The notes beneath the pieces were generated by a model. It was not told the DNA's origin. It ran no database searches and saw nothing but the letters and a program-made list of their open reading frames with translations. Shown in pieces: positions 53,698-61,196 of a stretch of 64,000 bases of DNA; positions within the stretch are counted from its first letter, which is position 1; the number at the start of each line of letters is the position of its first letter. Origin of the DNA: Agromyces archimandritae (GTDB lineage Bacteria; Actinomycetota; Actinomycetes; Actinomycetales; Microbacteriaceae); NCBI RefSeq assembly GCF_018024495.1, contig NZ_CP071696.1, forward strand, positions 2,046,001 to 2,110,000, read 5' to 3'. The translations under genes were made by a program, and so were the position numbers.

Positions 53698-55152
53698 ATG
53701 ACGTTCTTCGAACAGTCGACGTGGGACGGCCGCACGTGGATCGGCGGCTGGCAGGACGGCGGCACGGTCGCCGACGTCGTGAACCCGGCGACGGGGGAGC
53801 GGATCGCCGGCGTCGCGCTGACGACGCCGTCCGACGTCGACCGGGCCACGGGTCTCGCCGTCGACGCCCAGCGCGACTGGGCGGCCCGACCCGCAGAAGA
53901 CCGCGCCGCCGTCATGCGCCGCGCCGCAGCCCTCGTCGAAGCGCATACGGACGTGCTCGCCGGCTGGCTCGTGCGCGAGGCGGGCTCGGGCGCCGGCAAG
54001 GCCGCCTTCGAAGCGGGCCTCGTCGCCGGCGAGTTCCACCTCGCGGCGGCGACGGCGACGATGCCGTACGGGCAGCTGCTGCGCAGCGGCAAACCGCGCC
54101 TGAGCTTCGAACGCCGTCGCCCCGTCGGCGTCGTCGGCGTCATCTCGCCGTTCAACTTCCCGGCGATCCTGTCGGCCCGATCCATCGCGCCCGCCCTCGC
54201 GCTCGGCAACGCCGTCGTGCACAAACCCGACCCGCGCACCAGCGTCACCGGCGGCCTCTTCTTCGCCGCCCTGCTCGAAGCGGCCGGGCTGCCCGCCGGC
54301 CTGTTCTCGGTGCTCGCCGGCCGCGCAGACGTCGGCGCCGCGATCGTCGACGAGCCCCGCATCCCGGTGATCTCGTTCACCGGATCGACCGAGGCCGGCC
54401 GTGTCATCGGGTCGCGGGCGGGCCAGCTGCTGAAGCGCGCCCACCTCGAACTCGGCGGCAACAGCGCCCTCGTCGTGCTCGACGACGTCGATGTGCCGGC
54501 CGCCGCATCCGCCGGGGCGTGGGGCTCGTTCCTGCACCAGGGGCAGATCTGCATGACCACCGGCCGCCACCTCGTGCATGAGCGCGTCTACGACGAATAC
54601 GTGGGCCTCCTCGCCGAGAAGGCCGACGCGATCCCCGTCGGCGATCCGGCGACCGGCGCTCCGCTCGGCCCGCTCATCGACGCCCACCAACGCGACAAGG
54701 TGGCCGCGATCGTCGACGAGTCGGTGGATGCCGGGGCGCGCCTGGCCGCCGGCGGCACCCACGACGGCCTGTTCTACCGGCCGACGGTGCTCGCGGAGGT
54801 GACGCCGGCGCATCCGGCGTTCGCGAAGGAGATCTTCGGACCCGTCGCACCCGTGACCCGCTTCGGCTCGCTCGACGAACTCGTCGACCTCGCCAACGCG
54901 AGCGAGTACGGGCTCTCGCTCGGCATCCTCGCCCGCGACGCCCTGCGCGCCTACGAGCTGGCCGAGCGGATGCCGACGGGCATCCTCCACATCAACGACC
55001 AGACCGTCGACGACGAGTCCGAGGCGCCGTTCGGCGGCGTCGGCCTGTCGGGCACGGGCGCCCGCTTCGGCGGGCACGAGGCCAACATCGACGCGTTCAC
55101 CGACACCCAGTGGGTGACGATGCAGTCGCGCATCCAGACGTACCCGTTCTGA
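53698..55152 (+). CDS. Aldehyde dehydrogenase (benzaldehyde dehydrogenase-like)
   Basis: A 484-residue NAD(P)-dependent aldehyde dehydrogenase. VISPFNFPAILSARSIAPAL is the cofactor-binding and Asn motif, HLELGGNSALVVLDD carries the general-base Glu and GQICMTTGRH the catalytic Cys. EIFGPVAPV and PFGGVGLSGTG are also conserved. The sequence style is that of benzaldehyde or vanillin dehydrogenases. AGGAGG precedes the ATG. It is the first gene of an operon with a ribose-type ABC transporter, so the imported compound may be converted to an aldehyde and oxidised. The substrate is not known. Confidence 0.92.
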   Translation: MTFFEQSTWDGRTWIGGWQDGGTVADVVNPATGERIAGVALTTPSDVDRATGLAVDAQRDWAARPAEDRAAVMRRAAALVEAHTDVLAGWLVREAGSGAGKAAFEAGLVAGEFHLAAATATMPYGQLLRSGKPRLSFERRRPVGVVGVISPFNFPAILSARSIAPALALGNAVVHKPDPRTSVTGGLFFAALLEAAGLPAGLFSVLAGRADVGAAIVDEPRIPVISFTGSTEAGRVIGSRAGQLLKRAHLELGGNSALVVLDDVDVPAAASAGAWGSFLHQGQICMTTGRHLVHERVYDEYVGLLAEKADAIPVGDPATGAPLGPLIDAHQRDKVAAIVDESVDAGARLAAGGTHDGLFYRPTVLAEVTPAHPAFAKEIFGPVAPVTRFGSLDELVDLANASEYGLSLGILARDALRAYELAERMPTGILHINDQTVDDESEAPFGGVGLSGTGARFGGHEANIDAFTDTQWVTMQSRIQTYPF

Positions 55153-55201
55153 TTCCCGTTCGACACACACGCACCACCGACCAAGAGAAAGAGGACGTGC
55201 G

Positions 55202-56344
55202 ATGAGGCACACACCGACGAGAAGAGCCGGCCGGGCGATGGCGCTCGCCGCCGCAGGCGCCCTGCTGCTGAGCTCGTGCTCGGGCGACGGCGGCGACGAG
55301 ACCGCCGATGTCGCCGGGGGCGATGCCGACGCGGTCGCCGCGGCCGAGGAGTTCCTCGCCCCGTGGACGGGCGCCGGCGAGAAGGGCCTGCTGATCGACG
55401 AACCGCTGGCGGCACCCGTGAAGGCGGGGGCCCGCGTCGTCTATCTCGATGTGGGCACCCCGGTCTCGGCCGTCATGTGGCAGAACCTGCAGGCGCCGGC
55501 CGAGCTGCTCGGCATCGACCTCGAACGCGTCGAGACCGGCAAAGACGCCCAGTCGATCAACTCGGCCATGAACTCGGTCGTCGAACTCGCCCCCGACGGC
55601 ATCATCAACATCACGCTCGACCCGATCTTCTTCGAGTCGCAGATCGAGCAGCTGGATGCCGCGGGCATCCCGATGGCGAGCGGATCCGTCATGAACACGG
55701 TCGAGTTCGGCCTGCCGGAGGCCTTCAACGGCCCCGAGTGGATGACCGCGAACGGAGAGGTGCTCGGCGCCGCGGCGATCGCCCGCTCCGGCGGGGCGAG
55801 CGACTTCGTGTTCTACAACGTCCCCGAGTTCCCGTTCTCCGAGTACGAGCTCGACGGCGCGAAGGCGAAGGTCGCCGAGCTGTGCGCCGACTGCGAGCTG
55901 CGCGTCGTCGACATCCCGATCGCCGAGCTCGGCTCGACGGCGGCCGACCGGGTCGTCAGCGACCTGCAGGCCAACCCGCAGACCGAGTACTTCATCGCCG
56001 CCGTCGACGAGGTGCAGATCGGCCTGCCCCAGAAGCTCGACCTCGCCGGCCTCGAGATCGACGGCATCGCGATGTGGCCGGCGCCGCCGAACTACGAGCA
56101 GATCGCCGCGGGCGAGCAGGATGCGACGCTCTCGGTCGACCTGAACCTCATGATGTGGACGGTGCTCGACCAGCTGCTCCGCGAGATGGGCGGGCAGGAC
56201 TACGAGTGGCCGGACGTGGCCACGCGCGCCTCGACGCTCACGCGCATCACGGACGAGTCGAACGCGCCCGAGGACCCGGTCGTCGGCTACGTCGCGATCG
56301 AGGACTACCAGGACCGCTTCGCCGCGAACTGGCTGGTCGAGTAG
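55202..56344 (+). CDS. Ribose-type (CUT2) sugar ABC transporter substrate-binding lipoprotein
   Basis: A 380-residue exported binding protein of the periplasmic-binding-protein-like I fold. Lipobox LLSSC with Cys26 follows the signal MALAAAGAL. The mature part (VVYLDVGTPVSAVMWQNLQA, DGIINITLDPIFFESQIEQL) matches ribose/xylose-type binders, with an extra 40-residue acidic start. GAAAGAGGACGTGCG precedes the ATG. The ligand is unknown. It is separated from the ATPase gene by the R4 repeat pair. Confidence 0.88.
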   Translation: MRHTPTRRAGRAMALAAAGALLLSSCSGDGGDETADVAGGDADAVAAAEEFLAPWTGAGEKGLLIDEPLAAPVKAGARVVYLDVGTPVSAVMWQNLQAPAELLGIDLERVETGKDAQSINSAMNSVVELAPDGIINITLDPIFFESQIEQLDAAGIPMASGSVMNTVEFGLPEAFNGPEWMTANGEVLGAAAIARSGGASDFVFYNVPEFPFSEYELDGAKAKVAELCADCELRVVDIPIAELGSTAADRVVSDLQANPQTEYFIAAVDEVQIGLPQKLDLAGLEIDGIAMWPAPPNYEQIAAGEQDATLSVDLNLMMWTVLDQLLREMGGQDYEWPDVATRASTLTRITDESNAPEDPVVGYVAIEDYQDRFAANWLVE

Positions 56345-56360
56345 GCGCCGCCCCCACCGC

Positions 56361-56514
56361 CGGTTGAGTAGGCGCGAAGCGCCGTATCGAAACCTCGTGG
56401 GTCTCGATACGCCCCTATCGGGGCTACTCGACCGACGCCGGTTGAGGAGGCGCGAAGCGCCGTATCGAAACCCCCCGTGGTCTCGATACGCCCTCCGGGC
56501 TACTCGACCGGCGC
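56361..56514. repeat. Two tandem R4 palindromic elements inside an operon
   Basis: Two units each pair GGTTGAGTAGGCGC or GGTTGAGGAGGCGC plus CGTATCGAAACC with GGTCTCGATACGCC and GGGCTACTCGACC. They fill the gap between the binding-protein and ATPase genes and can form two large hairpins in the mRNA. Same family as 30829-31075. Confidence 0.85.
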
Positions 56515-56536
56515 ACACCGAACGAAAGGACGCTCC

Positions 56537-58012
56537 GTGGAGACAACCGCCCCGCTGCTGCGGGTCACCGGGCTCACCAAGACCTTCCCAGGGCTGGTGG
56601 CGCTCGACCGGGTGGATCTCGATGTCCACCCGGGCGAGATCGTCGCCGTCGTCGGCCACAACGGCTCCGGCAAGTCGACGCTCGTGAAGATCCTCGCCGG
56701 CGTGTACGCCGCCGACGAGGGCGAGGTGCGGCTCGCGGCGGATGCCGGGCTGCACTTCATCCACCAGGACCTCGCTCTGGTCGACGAGCTCACCGCGACC
56801 GAGAACCTCGCCCTCGCCCGGGGCACGGGCGCGGCCGGCCTCGCCCCCGACCGCGGGCGGCGGATGCGCGAGCGCACCCGCAAGCTCGTCGCACGCTTCG
56901 GCCCGGCGTTCGACGTCGACGTGCCCCTCACCCGGCTGAGCCCCGCGCAGCGCGCCGTCGTCGCGATCAGCCGCGCCCTCGACGGCTGGGAGCACCCCGG
57001 CAACGTGCTCGTGCTCGACGAACCCACCGAATCGCTGCACCGCAGCGAGGTCGAGGTGCTCTTCGAAGCCGTGCGGCGCCTCGCCGCCGAGGGCGCCGGC
57101 GTCATCTTCGTCTCGCACCGCCTCGACGAGGTGCGCGGCCTCGCCGACCGTATCGTCGTGCTCCGCGACGGCCGCAAGGTCGCCGACGAGCCGGTCGCCG
57201 AGGTCGACGAAGCGCGGCTCGTGGAACTCATCACGGGCGCGGATGCGGCCTCCGTCGTGCACACGCGTGCGGCTCGGGATGCCGGTGTCGCCGTGCTCGA
57301 GGTCCGCGGCCTCGCCGGGGGCAGCGTCGAATCCTTCGACCTGGCCCTCCGCGCCGGCGAGATCGTCGGCGTCGCCGGCGTGCTCGGCTCGGGCCGGGAG
57401 GCGGTGCCGTCGCTGCTGTACGGGGCGACGCCGGCCACGGCCGAGGTCTTCACCGTCGCAGGGCGCTCGGCCACGCCCGGCCCGCCGAAGGCGAGCCTGG
57501 CGTGCGGCATCGCGTTCGTGCCCGGCGACCGCGCCCGCTACGGCATGGTGCGCGAGCTCACCGCCCGTGAGAACCTCACCCTGCCGCAGCTGAAGAGCCT
57601 GACCCGCGCGTTCGGCCGCATCGACCTCGCCGGCGAACGCGAGGAGGCCGGGCGGCGGTTCGCGGAGGCATCCGTCCGCCCGAACCGCCCCGAGCAGCGC
57701 ATCGCGCTCTTCAGCGGCGGCAACCAGCAGAAGATCGTCATGGCCCGCGCCCTCCGCGACCGCCCGGCCGTGCTGCTGCTCGACGAACCCACCCAGGGCG
57801 TCGACATCGGCGCGAAGGCCACCATCTACGCCGCCGTCGAACGCGCCGCCGAAGCCGGCACCGCCGTGCTCGTCGCCTCCTCCGACGCCAAGGAGCTCGC
57901 GACCGTCTGCGACCGCGTCATCGTCATGCGCGCCGGCCGCCCCGCCGCCGAACTCGCCGGCGACGACCTCACCGAACGCCGGCTCGTCGCCGCCGGCTAC
58001 GGCATCCCGTGA
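56537..58012 (+). CDS. Ribose-type sugar ABC transporter ATP-binding protein
   Basis: A 491-residue double ATPase. The first domain has Walker A GHNGSGKS, signature LSPAQRAVVAISRAL and Walker B VLVLDEPTESLH. The second has the degenerate Walker A (GVLGSGREAV) usual for RbsA/MglA proteins, signature FSGGNQQKIVMARAL and Walker B VLLLDEPTQGVD. GTG start with GAAAGGA upstream; the frame is open further upstream through the R4 repeat. The stop overlaps a GTG of the permease frame, whose likely ATG is 23 bases downstream. Confidence 0.93.
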   Translation: METTAPLLRVTGLTKTFPGLVALDRVDLDVHPGEIVAVVGHNGSGKSTLVKILAGVYAADEGEVRLAADAGLHFIHQDLALVDELTATENLALARGTGAAGLAPDRGRRMRERTRKLVARFGPAFDVDVPLTRLSPAQRAVVAISRALDGWEHPGNVLVLDEPTESLHRSEVEVLFEAVRRLAAEGAGVIFVSHRLDEVRGLADRIVVLRDGRKVADEPVAEVDEARLVELITGADAASVVHTRAARDAGVAVLEVRGLAGGSVESFDLALRAGEIVGVAGVLGSGREAVPSLLYGATPATAEVFTVAGRSATPGPPKASLACGIAFVPGDRARYGMVRELTARENLTLPQLKSLTRAFGRIDLAGEREEAGRRFAEASVRPNRPEQRIALFSGGNQQKIVMARALRDRPAVLLLDEPTQGVDIGAKATIYAAVERAAEAGTAVLVASSDAKELATVCDRVIVMRAGRPAAELAGDDLTERRLVAAGYGIP

Positions 58013-58035
58013 CCCGCCCAGCACCAGGAGCATCC

Positions 58036-59682
58036 ATGACCGCACGCCGCGACCTCGCCCGCGCCCTGTCGTTCCGCAACATCAGCGCGATCTACATCTT
58101 CATCGTCATCTTCGCGGTGTTCTCGATCTGGATCCCCGAGAAGTTCTTGCAGGCCGGCGTCTGGCGATCCCTGCTCGACGCCGAAGCCCTCACCGGCATC
58201 GCCGCCATCGCCGCCCTCATCCCGCTCGTCGCCGGCAGCCTGAACCTCGCCATCGGCGCCCAGGTCGGCTTCACCGCCATCCTCTCGGCGTGGATGCTCG
58301 GCAAGGCCGGGCTGCCGATCGCGTTCCAGCTGCCGGCCGTCATCGTCGTCGGCGCCCTCATCGGCCTCGTCACGGGCCTCGTCATCACCCGCCTGAGGGT
58401 CGAACCCATCATCGCGACCCTCGGCATGAGCTCGATCCTGCTCGCCGGCATGGCGTGGGTCTCGGGCAGCCAGCAGATCCTCGGCCTGGACCCGGCCTAC
58501 CGCGAGATCGCCTCGGCCCGCTTCGGCGGCCTCACCGTGCCCGTCTGGGTGCTGCTGGCCCTCGCCGTCATCAGCTGGTACGTGCTGGAGCGCACCCCGG
58601 TGGGGCGGCGGATGTACGCCGTCGGCTTCAACCCCGACGCCGCCCGCCTCGCCGGCGTGAACGTCGAGGCCCTCCGCATCGGCTCCCTCGTCGCGGGCGG
58701 GGCACTCGCCGCGCTCGCCGGGGCGCTGCTCACGAGCCGGCTGAACGCCGGCGACCCGACGGTGGGCCCGAGCTTCCTGCTGCCGGCGCTCACGGCGGTC
58801 TTCCTCGGCTCGACCCAGTTCCGCGGCGGGCGCTTCAACGTGCTCGGCACGGTCGTGGCGATGTACGTGCTTGCCGTCGGCATCAAGGGCCTGCAGCTGG
58901 CCGGCGCGCCGCGCTGGGTCAACGACCTCTTCTACGGGCTCTCGCTGCTGTTGGCGGTCGCCCTCTCGCAGTGGGAGAAGCGTTCCCGGCGGCGCGCCGC
59001 GGCATCCACCCCGCCCCCGACGTGCCCGCCGCACCCGACGCATCCACCCCCGACGCATCCGCCCCCGACGCATCCGCCCCCGCCCGCTGACGCGCTCTCT
59101 CGCGTTCCGGGGGTCGAATCCCGCCACGTTCATGCGGAAACGGCCGGGCGGATGGCGGGATTCGACCCCCGGAAGCGTTCGCGGGCATGGAAAAGGGGGC
59201 CGGGCCACGTGCGGTACCCGGCCCCCCGGTCAGGAAGGCTCAGATCAGGGATGCCCGGTCACGGGCGCCCGATCAGAACCAGGGCCACCACGGCCACCAG
59301 GGCCACGGGTCGCTGCCGTCATCGCCGTCGCCCGGGTCGGTCGGCTCGCCCGGCTCCTCGGGGTCGTTCGGCTCCTCGGGCTCGACGGCGCCGTTCTGCG
59401 CGAGATCGATCGCGGCGGCCACGTCGAGCTTGCCCTCGCCCCAGACGGCGTTGTCGTCGGCGGTTCCGCCGCAGGTGGTGTCGTCGACGTCGGTGGCCGA
59501 GTCGTCGAGCACGGCACGCGTGCCCTCGATGTCGCCGACGAGCGACGGCACCGCGCTCCACAGCAGCGCCACGGCGCCCGCGAGGTGCGGGGCGGCCATC
59601 GAGGTGCCCGACATCGAGCCGTAGCTGCCGTCGGAGTACGAGCTGCGGATGCCCTCGCCGGGGGCGGCGATGTTCGGCTTGA
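58036..59682 (+). CDS. Ribose-type sugar ABC transporter permease with run-on C-terminus
   Basis: The RbsC-like permease occupies residues 1 to about 320 with eight or more membrane segments and the conserved ERTPVGRRMYAVGFNPDAA. AGGAG precedes the ATG; a GTG at 58009 is the alternative. After the membrane part the frame does not stop: it crosses an R5 hairpin and runs antisense to the protease gene until 59682, giving Pro/Thr/His- and Arg-rich sequence that is unlikely to be real. One extra C in the four-C run at 59009-59012 would give a sensible tail (TPAPDVPAAPDASTPDASAP) ending at 59090. I give the literal frame; the true end is probably 59090. Confidence 0.82.
   Translation: MTARRDLARALSFRNISAIYIFIVIFAVFSIWIPEKFLQAGVWRSLLDAEALTGIAAIAALIPLVAGSLNLAIGAQVGFTAILSAWMLGKAGLPIAFQLPAVIVVGALIGLVTGLVITRLRVEPIIATLGMSSILLAGMAWVSGSQQILGLDPAYREIASARFGGLTVPVWVLLALAVISWYVLERTPVGRRMYAVGFNPDAARLAGVNVEALRIGSLVAGGALAALAGALLTSRLNAGDPTVGPSFLLPALTAVFLGSTQFRGGRFNVLGTVVAMYVLAVGIKGLQLAGAPRWVNDLFYGLSLLLAVALSQWEKRSRRRAAASTPPPTCPPHPTHPPPTHPPPTHPPPPADALSRVPGVESRHVHAETAGRMAGFDPRKRSRAWKRGPGHVRYPAPRSGRLRSGMPGHGRPIRTRATTATRATGRCRHRRRPGRSARPAPRGRSAPRARRRRSARDRSRRPRRACPRPRRRCRRRFRRRWCRRRRWPSRRARHACPRCRRRATAPRSTAAPRRPRGAGRPSRCPTSSRSCRRSTSCGCPRRGRRCSA
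59105..59174. repeat. R5 palindromic element
   Basis: Perfect 22-bp arms (59105-59126 and 59153-59174, beginning TTCCGGGGGTCGAATCCCGC) with a 26-base loop. It lies between the expected end of the permease and the protease terminator and may end transcription of the operon. Confidence 0.8.
59195..59226 (-). terminator. Terminator of the S8 protease gene
   Basis: GGGGGCCGGG (59195-59204) pairs with CCCGGCCCCC (59217-59226). On the minus strand the stem is followed by TTTT, a standard intrinsic terminator 50 bases past the protease stop. Confidence 0.75.
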
Positions 59683-60841
59683 TCTCGCCGTCCTGGCCCG
59701 GGCCGCGCGACGAGAACGAGGAGATCGACCCGGCCGAGTTGTACGCGCCGACCGAGTAGGCGATCGTGCGGCTGCCGGGCGCGCCCGACGTCGTGCACGA
59801 GGGCCCGCTGTTGCCGTTCGACCAGCTGGCGAAGATGCCGGCGGCCTCCCAGGCCTCCAGGACGTCCTCCATGAACGGGTCGTTCGTGGGCTGCGTCGTG
59901 CCCCACGAGTTGTTCACGATGTGCGGGCGCTGGGCGGGGTCGGCGTCGGTGCCGGCGACCGTGGTCGGGGCGAGGATCCATTCCCCGGCCGCGGTGAGGT
60001 CGGCGTCGGAGCAGGTCGCGCAACCGTTGGCGGCGATCCAGTTCGCGCCGGGGGCGACGCCGATCTGGTTGCCGGCGCCGTCGTCGCCGATCATCGTGCC
60101 CATGGTGTGCGAGCCGTGGTCGTCGCTGTCGCACGGCGAGCCGTCGCAGACGCCGGCGACGTCGAACCAGTTGTAGTCGTCATCGATCGTGCCGTCGGCC
60201 TGCAGGCCGCGGTAGTGCGGGGCGAGCGCCGGGTGGTCTCCGTCGACCCCCGAGTCGATGTTCGAGACGGTGATGCCCTCGCCGGTGTATCCGGCGGCCC
60301 AGGCGTCGTCGGCGTTGATGGCCTCGATGCCCCATTCGACGGCGTTGGGCGCCATGGACGAGGTTTCGGCCGGCGACTTCTCGACGGGTTCGTCGAGGGG
60401 CAGCACGCTGGTCTGGCGGATCTCGGCGACCTCGCGGTCGGCGGCGAGCTTCGTGGCGAGCTCCATCGAGCCGTCGCGGACGAGCACGGCGTTCGTGATC
60501 CAGTGCGGCTCGTAGGCGACGCCGGCGGCGTCGAGCTCGGCGATGACATCGGCCTGGGATGCGGTGGCGGCCTCGGTGAGGGCGTCGTAGACCGCCTGCC
60601 CGCGCTCGCCCCAGTCGGCGATGCCGGCGGCGGCGTCGAGCTCGGGCCGGTCGGCGAAGCGCACCCAGAAGTCGGCGGAACCGCTCTCGAGCTGCCGTTC
60701 GGCCGTGGTGGTGAACTTGCCGGCCGGGTCGTCGGCCGACTGGGCGAGGGCGGGCGTCGCCGCCGTCGCCGAACAGAGCAGGGCGGCGACCGCCGCTGTG
60801 GCGATCGCCGCCCTTCTCGTGGACGGATGCTGTCTGGTCAC
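59273..60841 (-). CDS. Secreted S8 (subtilisin-like) serine protease with aromatic C-terminal tail
   Basis: A 522-residue exported protease. Signal peptide (AAIATAAVAALLCSATAATPALA), an I9-like propeptide (about 45-130), then the catalytic domain: Asp in NIDSGVDGDHPAL, His in DDHGSHTMGT, oxyanion Asn in IVNNSWGTTQ and Ser in GTSMAAPHLAGA. After an Asp/Glu/Pro-rich linker the protein ends DPWPWWPWWPWF, an odd tail that may be a surface or processing tag. GTG start with AAGGAGGATCC upstream. A hairpin terminator follows. Confidence 0.92.
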   Translation of the reverse strand: MTRQHPSTRRAAIATAAVAALLCSATAATPALAQSADDPAGKFTTTAERQLESGSADFWVRFADRPELDAAAGIADWGERGQAVYDALTEAATASQADVIAELDAAGVAYEPHWITNAVLVRDGSMELATKLAADREVAEIRQTSVLPLDEPVEKSPAETSSMAPNAVEWGIEAINADDAWAAGYTGEGITVSNIDSGVDGDHPALAPHYRGLQADGTIDDDYNWFDVAGVCDGSPCDSDDHGSHTMGTMIGDDGAGNQIGVAPGANWIAANGCATCSDADLTAAGEWILAPTTVAGTDADPAQRPHIVNNSWGTTQPTNDPFMEDVLEAWEAAGIFASWSNGNSGPSCTTSGAPGSRTIAYSVGAYNSAGSISSFSSRGPGQDGEIKPNIAAPGEGIRSSYSDGSYGSMSGTSMAAPHLAGAVALLWSAVPSLVGDIEGTRAVLDDSATDVDDTTCGGTADDNAVWGEGKLDVAAAIDLAQNGAVEPEEPNDPEEPGEPTDPGDGDDGSDPWPWWPWWPWF

Positions 60842-61196
60842 GGATCCTCCTTGCGTTCGGCGGCCGGCTCGTGACCGGCCGCAACGTACCCCCCGTTCGG
60901 GGGGCATAGCTCAGATTTCCGGTGCGCGCGGGTCGCCGCAAGAGCCCGCGACGGGCAATTCACGGTCGGAACACGGGCGAATCACGGTCGGAATACGGTC
61001 GGAACGCGGTCGGGCGACGGGCACGATGCCCGCGATGGATGCCGTGGCCCCCGGCATCCACTGCCCGAACGAACCCGGCGCGCTGCGGCATCCGCACCCG
61101 AACACGGCCGGCGACGCCCCGGCATCCGCACCCCGGACAGGCCGAAGGCCCGGCCCCCCCGAGGGGAACCGGGCCTCCGGACGACCCTGAGCGAAC
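60842..61196. other. Intergenic stretch with CGGTCGGAA repeats and terminator
   Basis: No gene is supported. About 60958-61015 holds four variants of CACGGTCGGAAYACGG or CGGTCGGAACGCGG in tandem. GCATCC/GGATGC motifs follow to 61130. GGCCCGG/CCGGGCC (61147-61175) is the probable terminator of the large secreted protein on the minus strand. Confidence 0.55.
61147..61175 (-). terminator. Terminator of the large secreted protein gene
   Basis: GGCCCGG (61147-61153) and CCGGGCC (61169-61175) form the stem, extended by an inner CCCC/GGGG pair, 22 bases past the stop on the minus strand. Confidence 0.55.

Noticed and set aside
55097..58045. 982-codon frame antisense to the ALDH/ABC operon
   Set aside because: It spans several real genes on the other strand and has shadow composition (Glu/Gly/His/Arg repeats).
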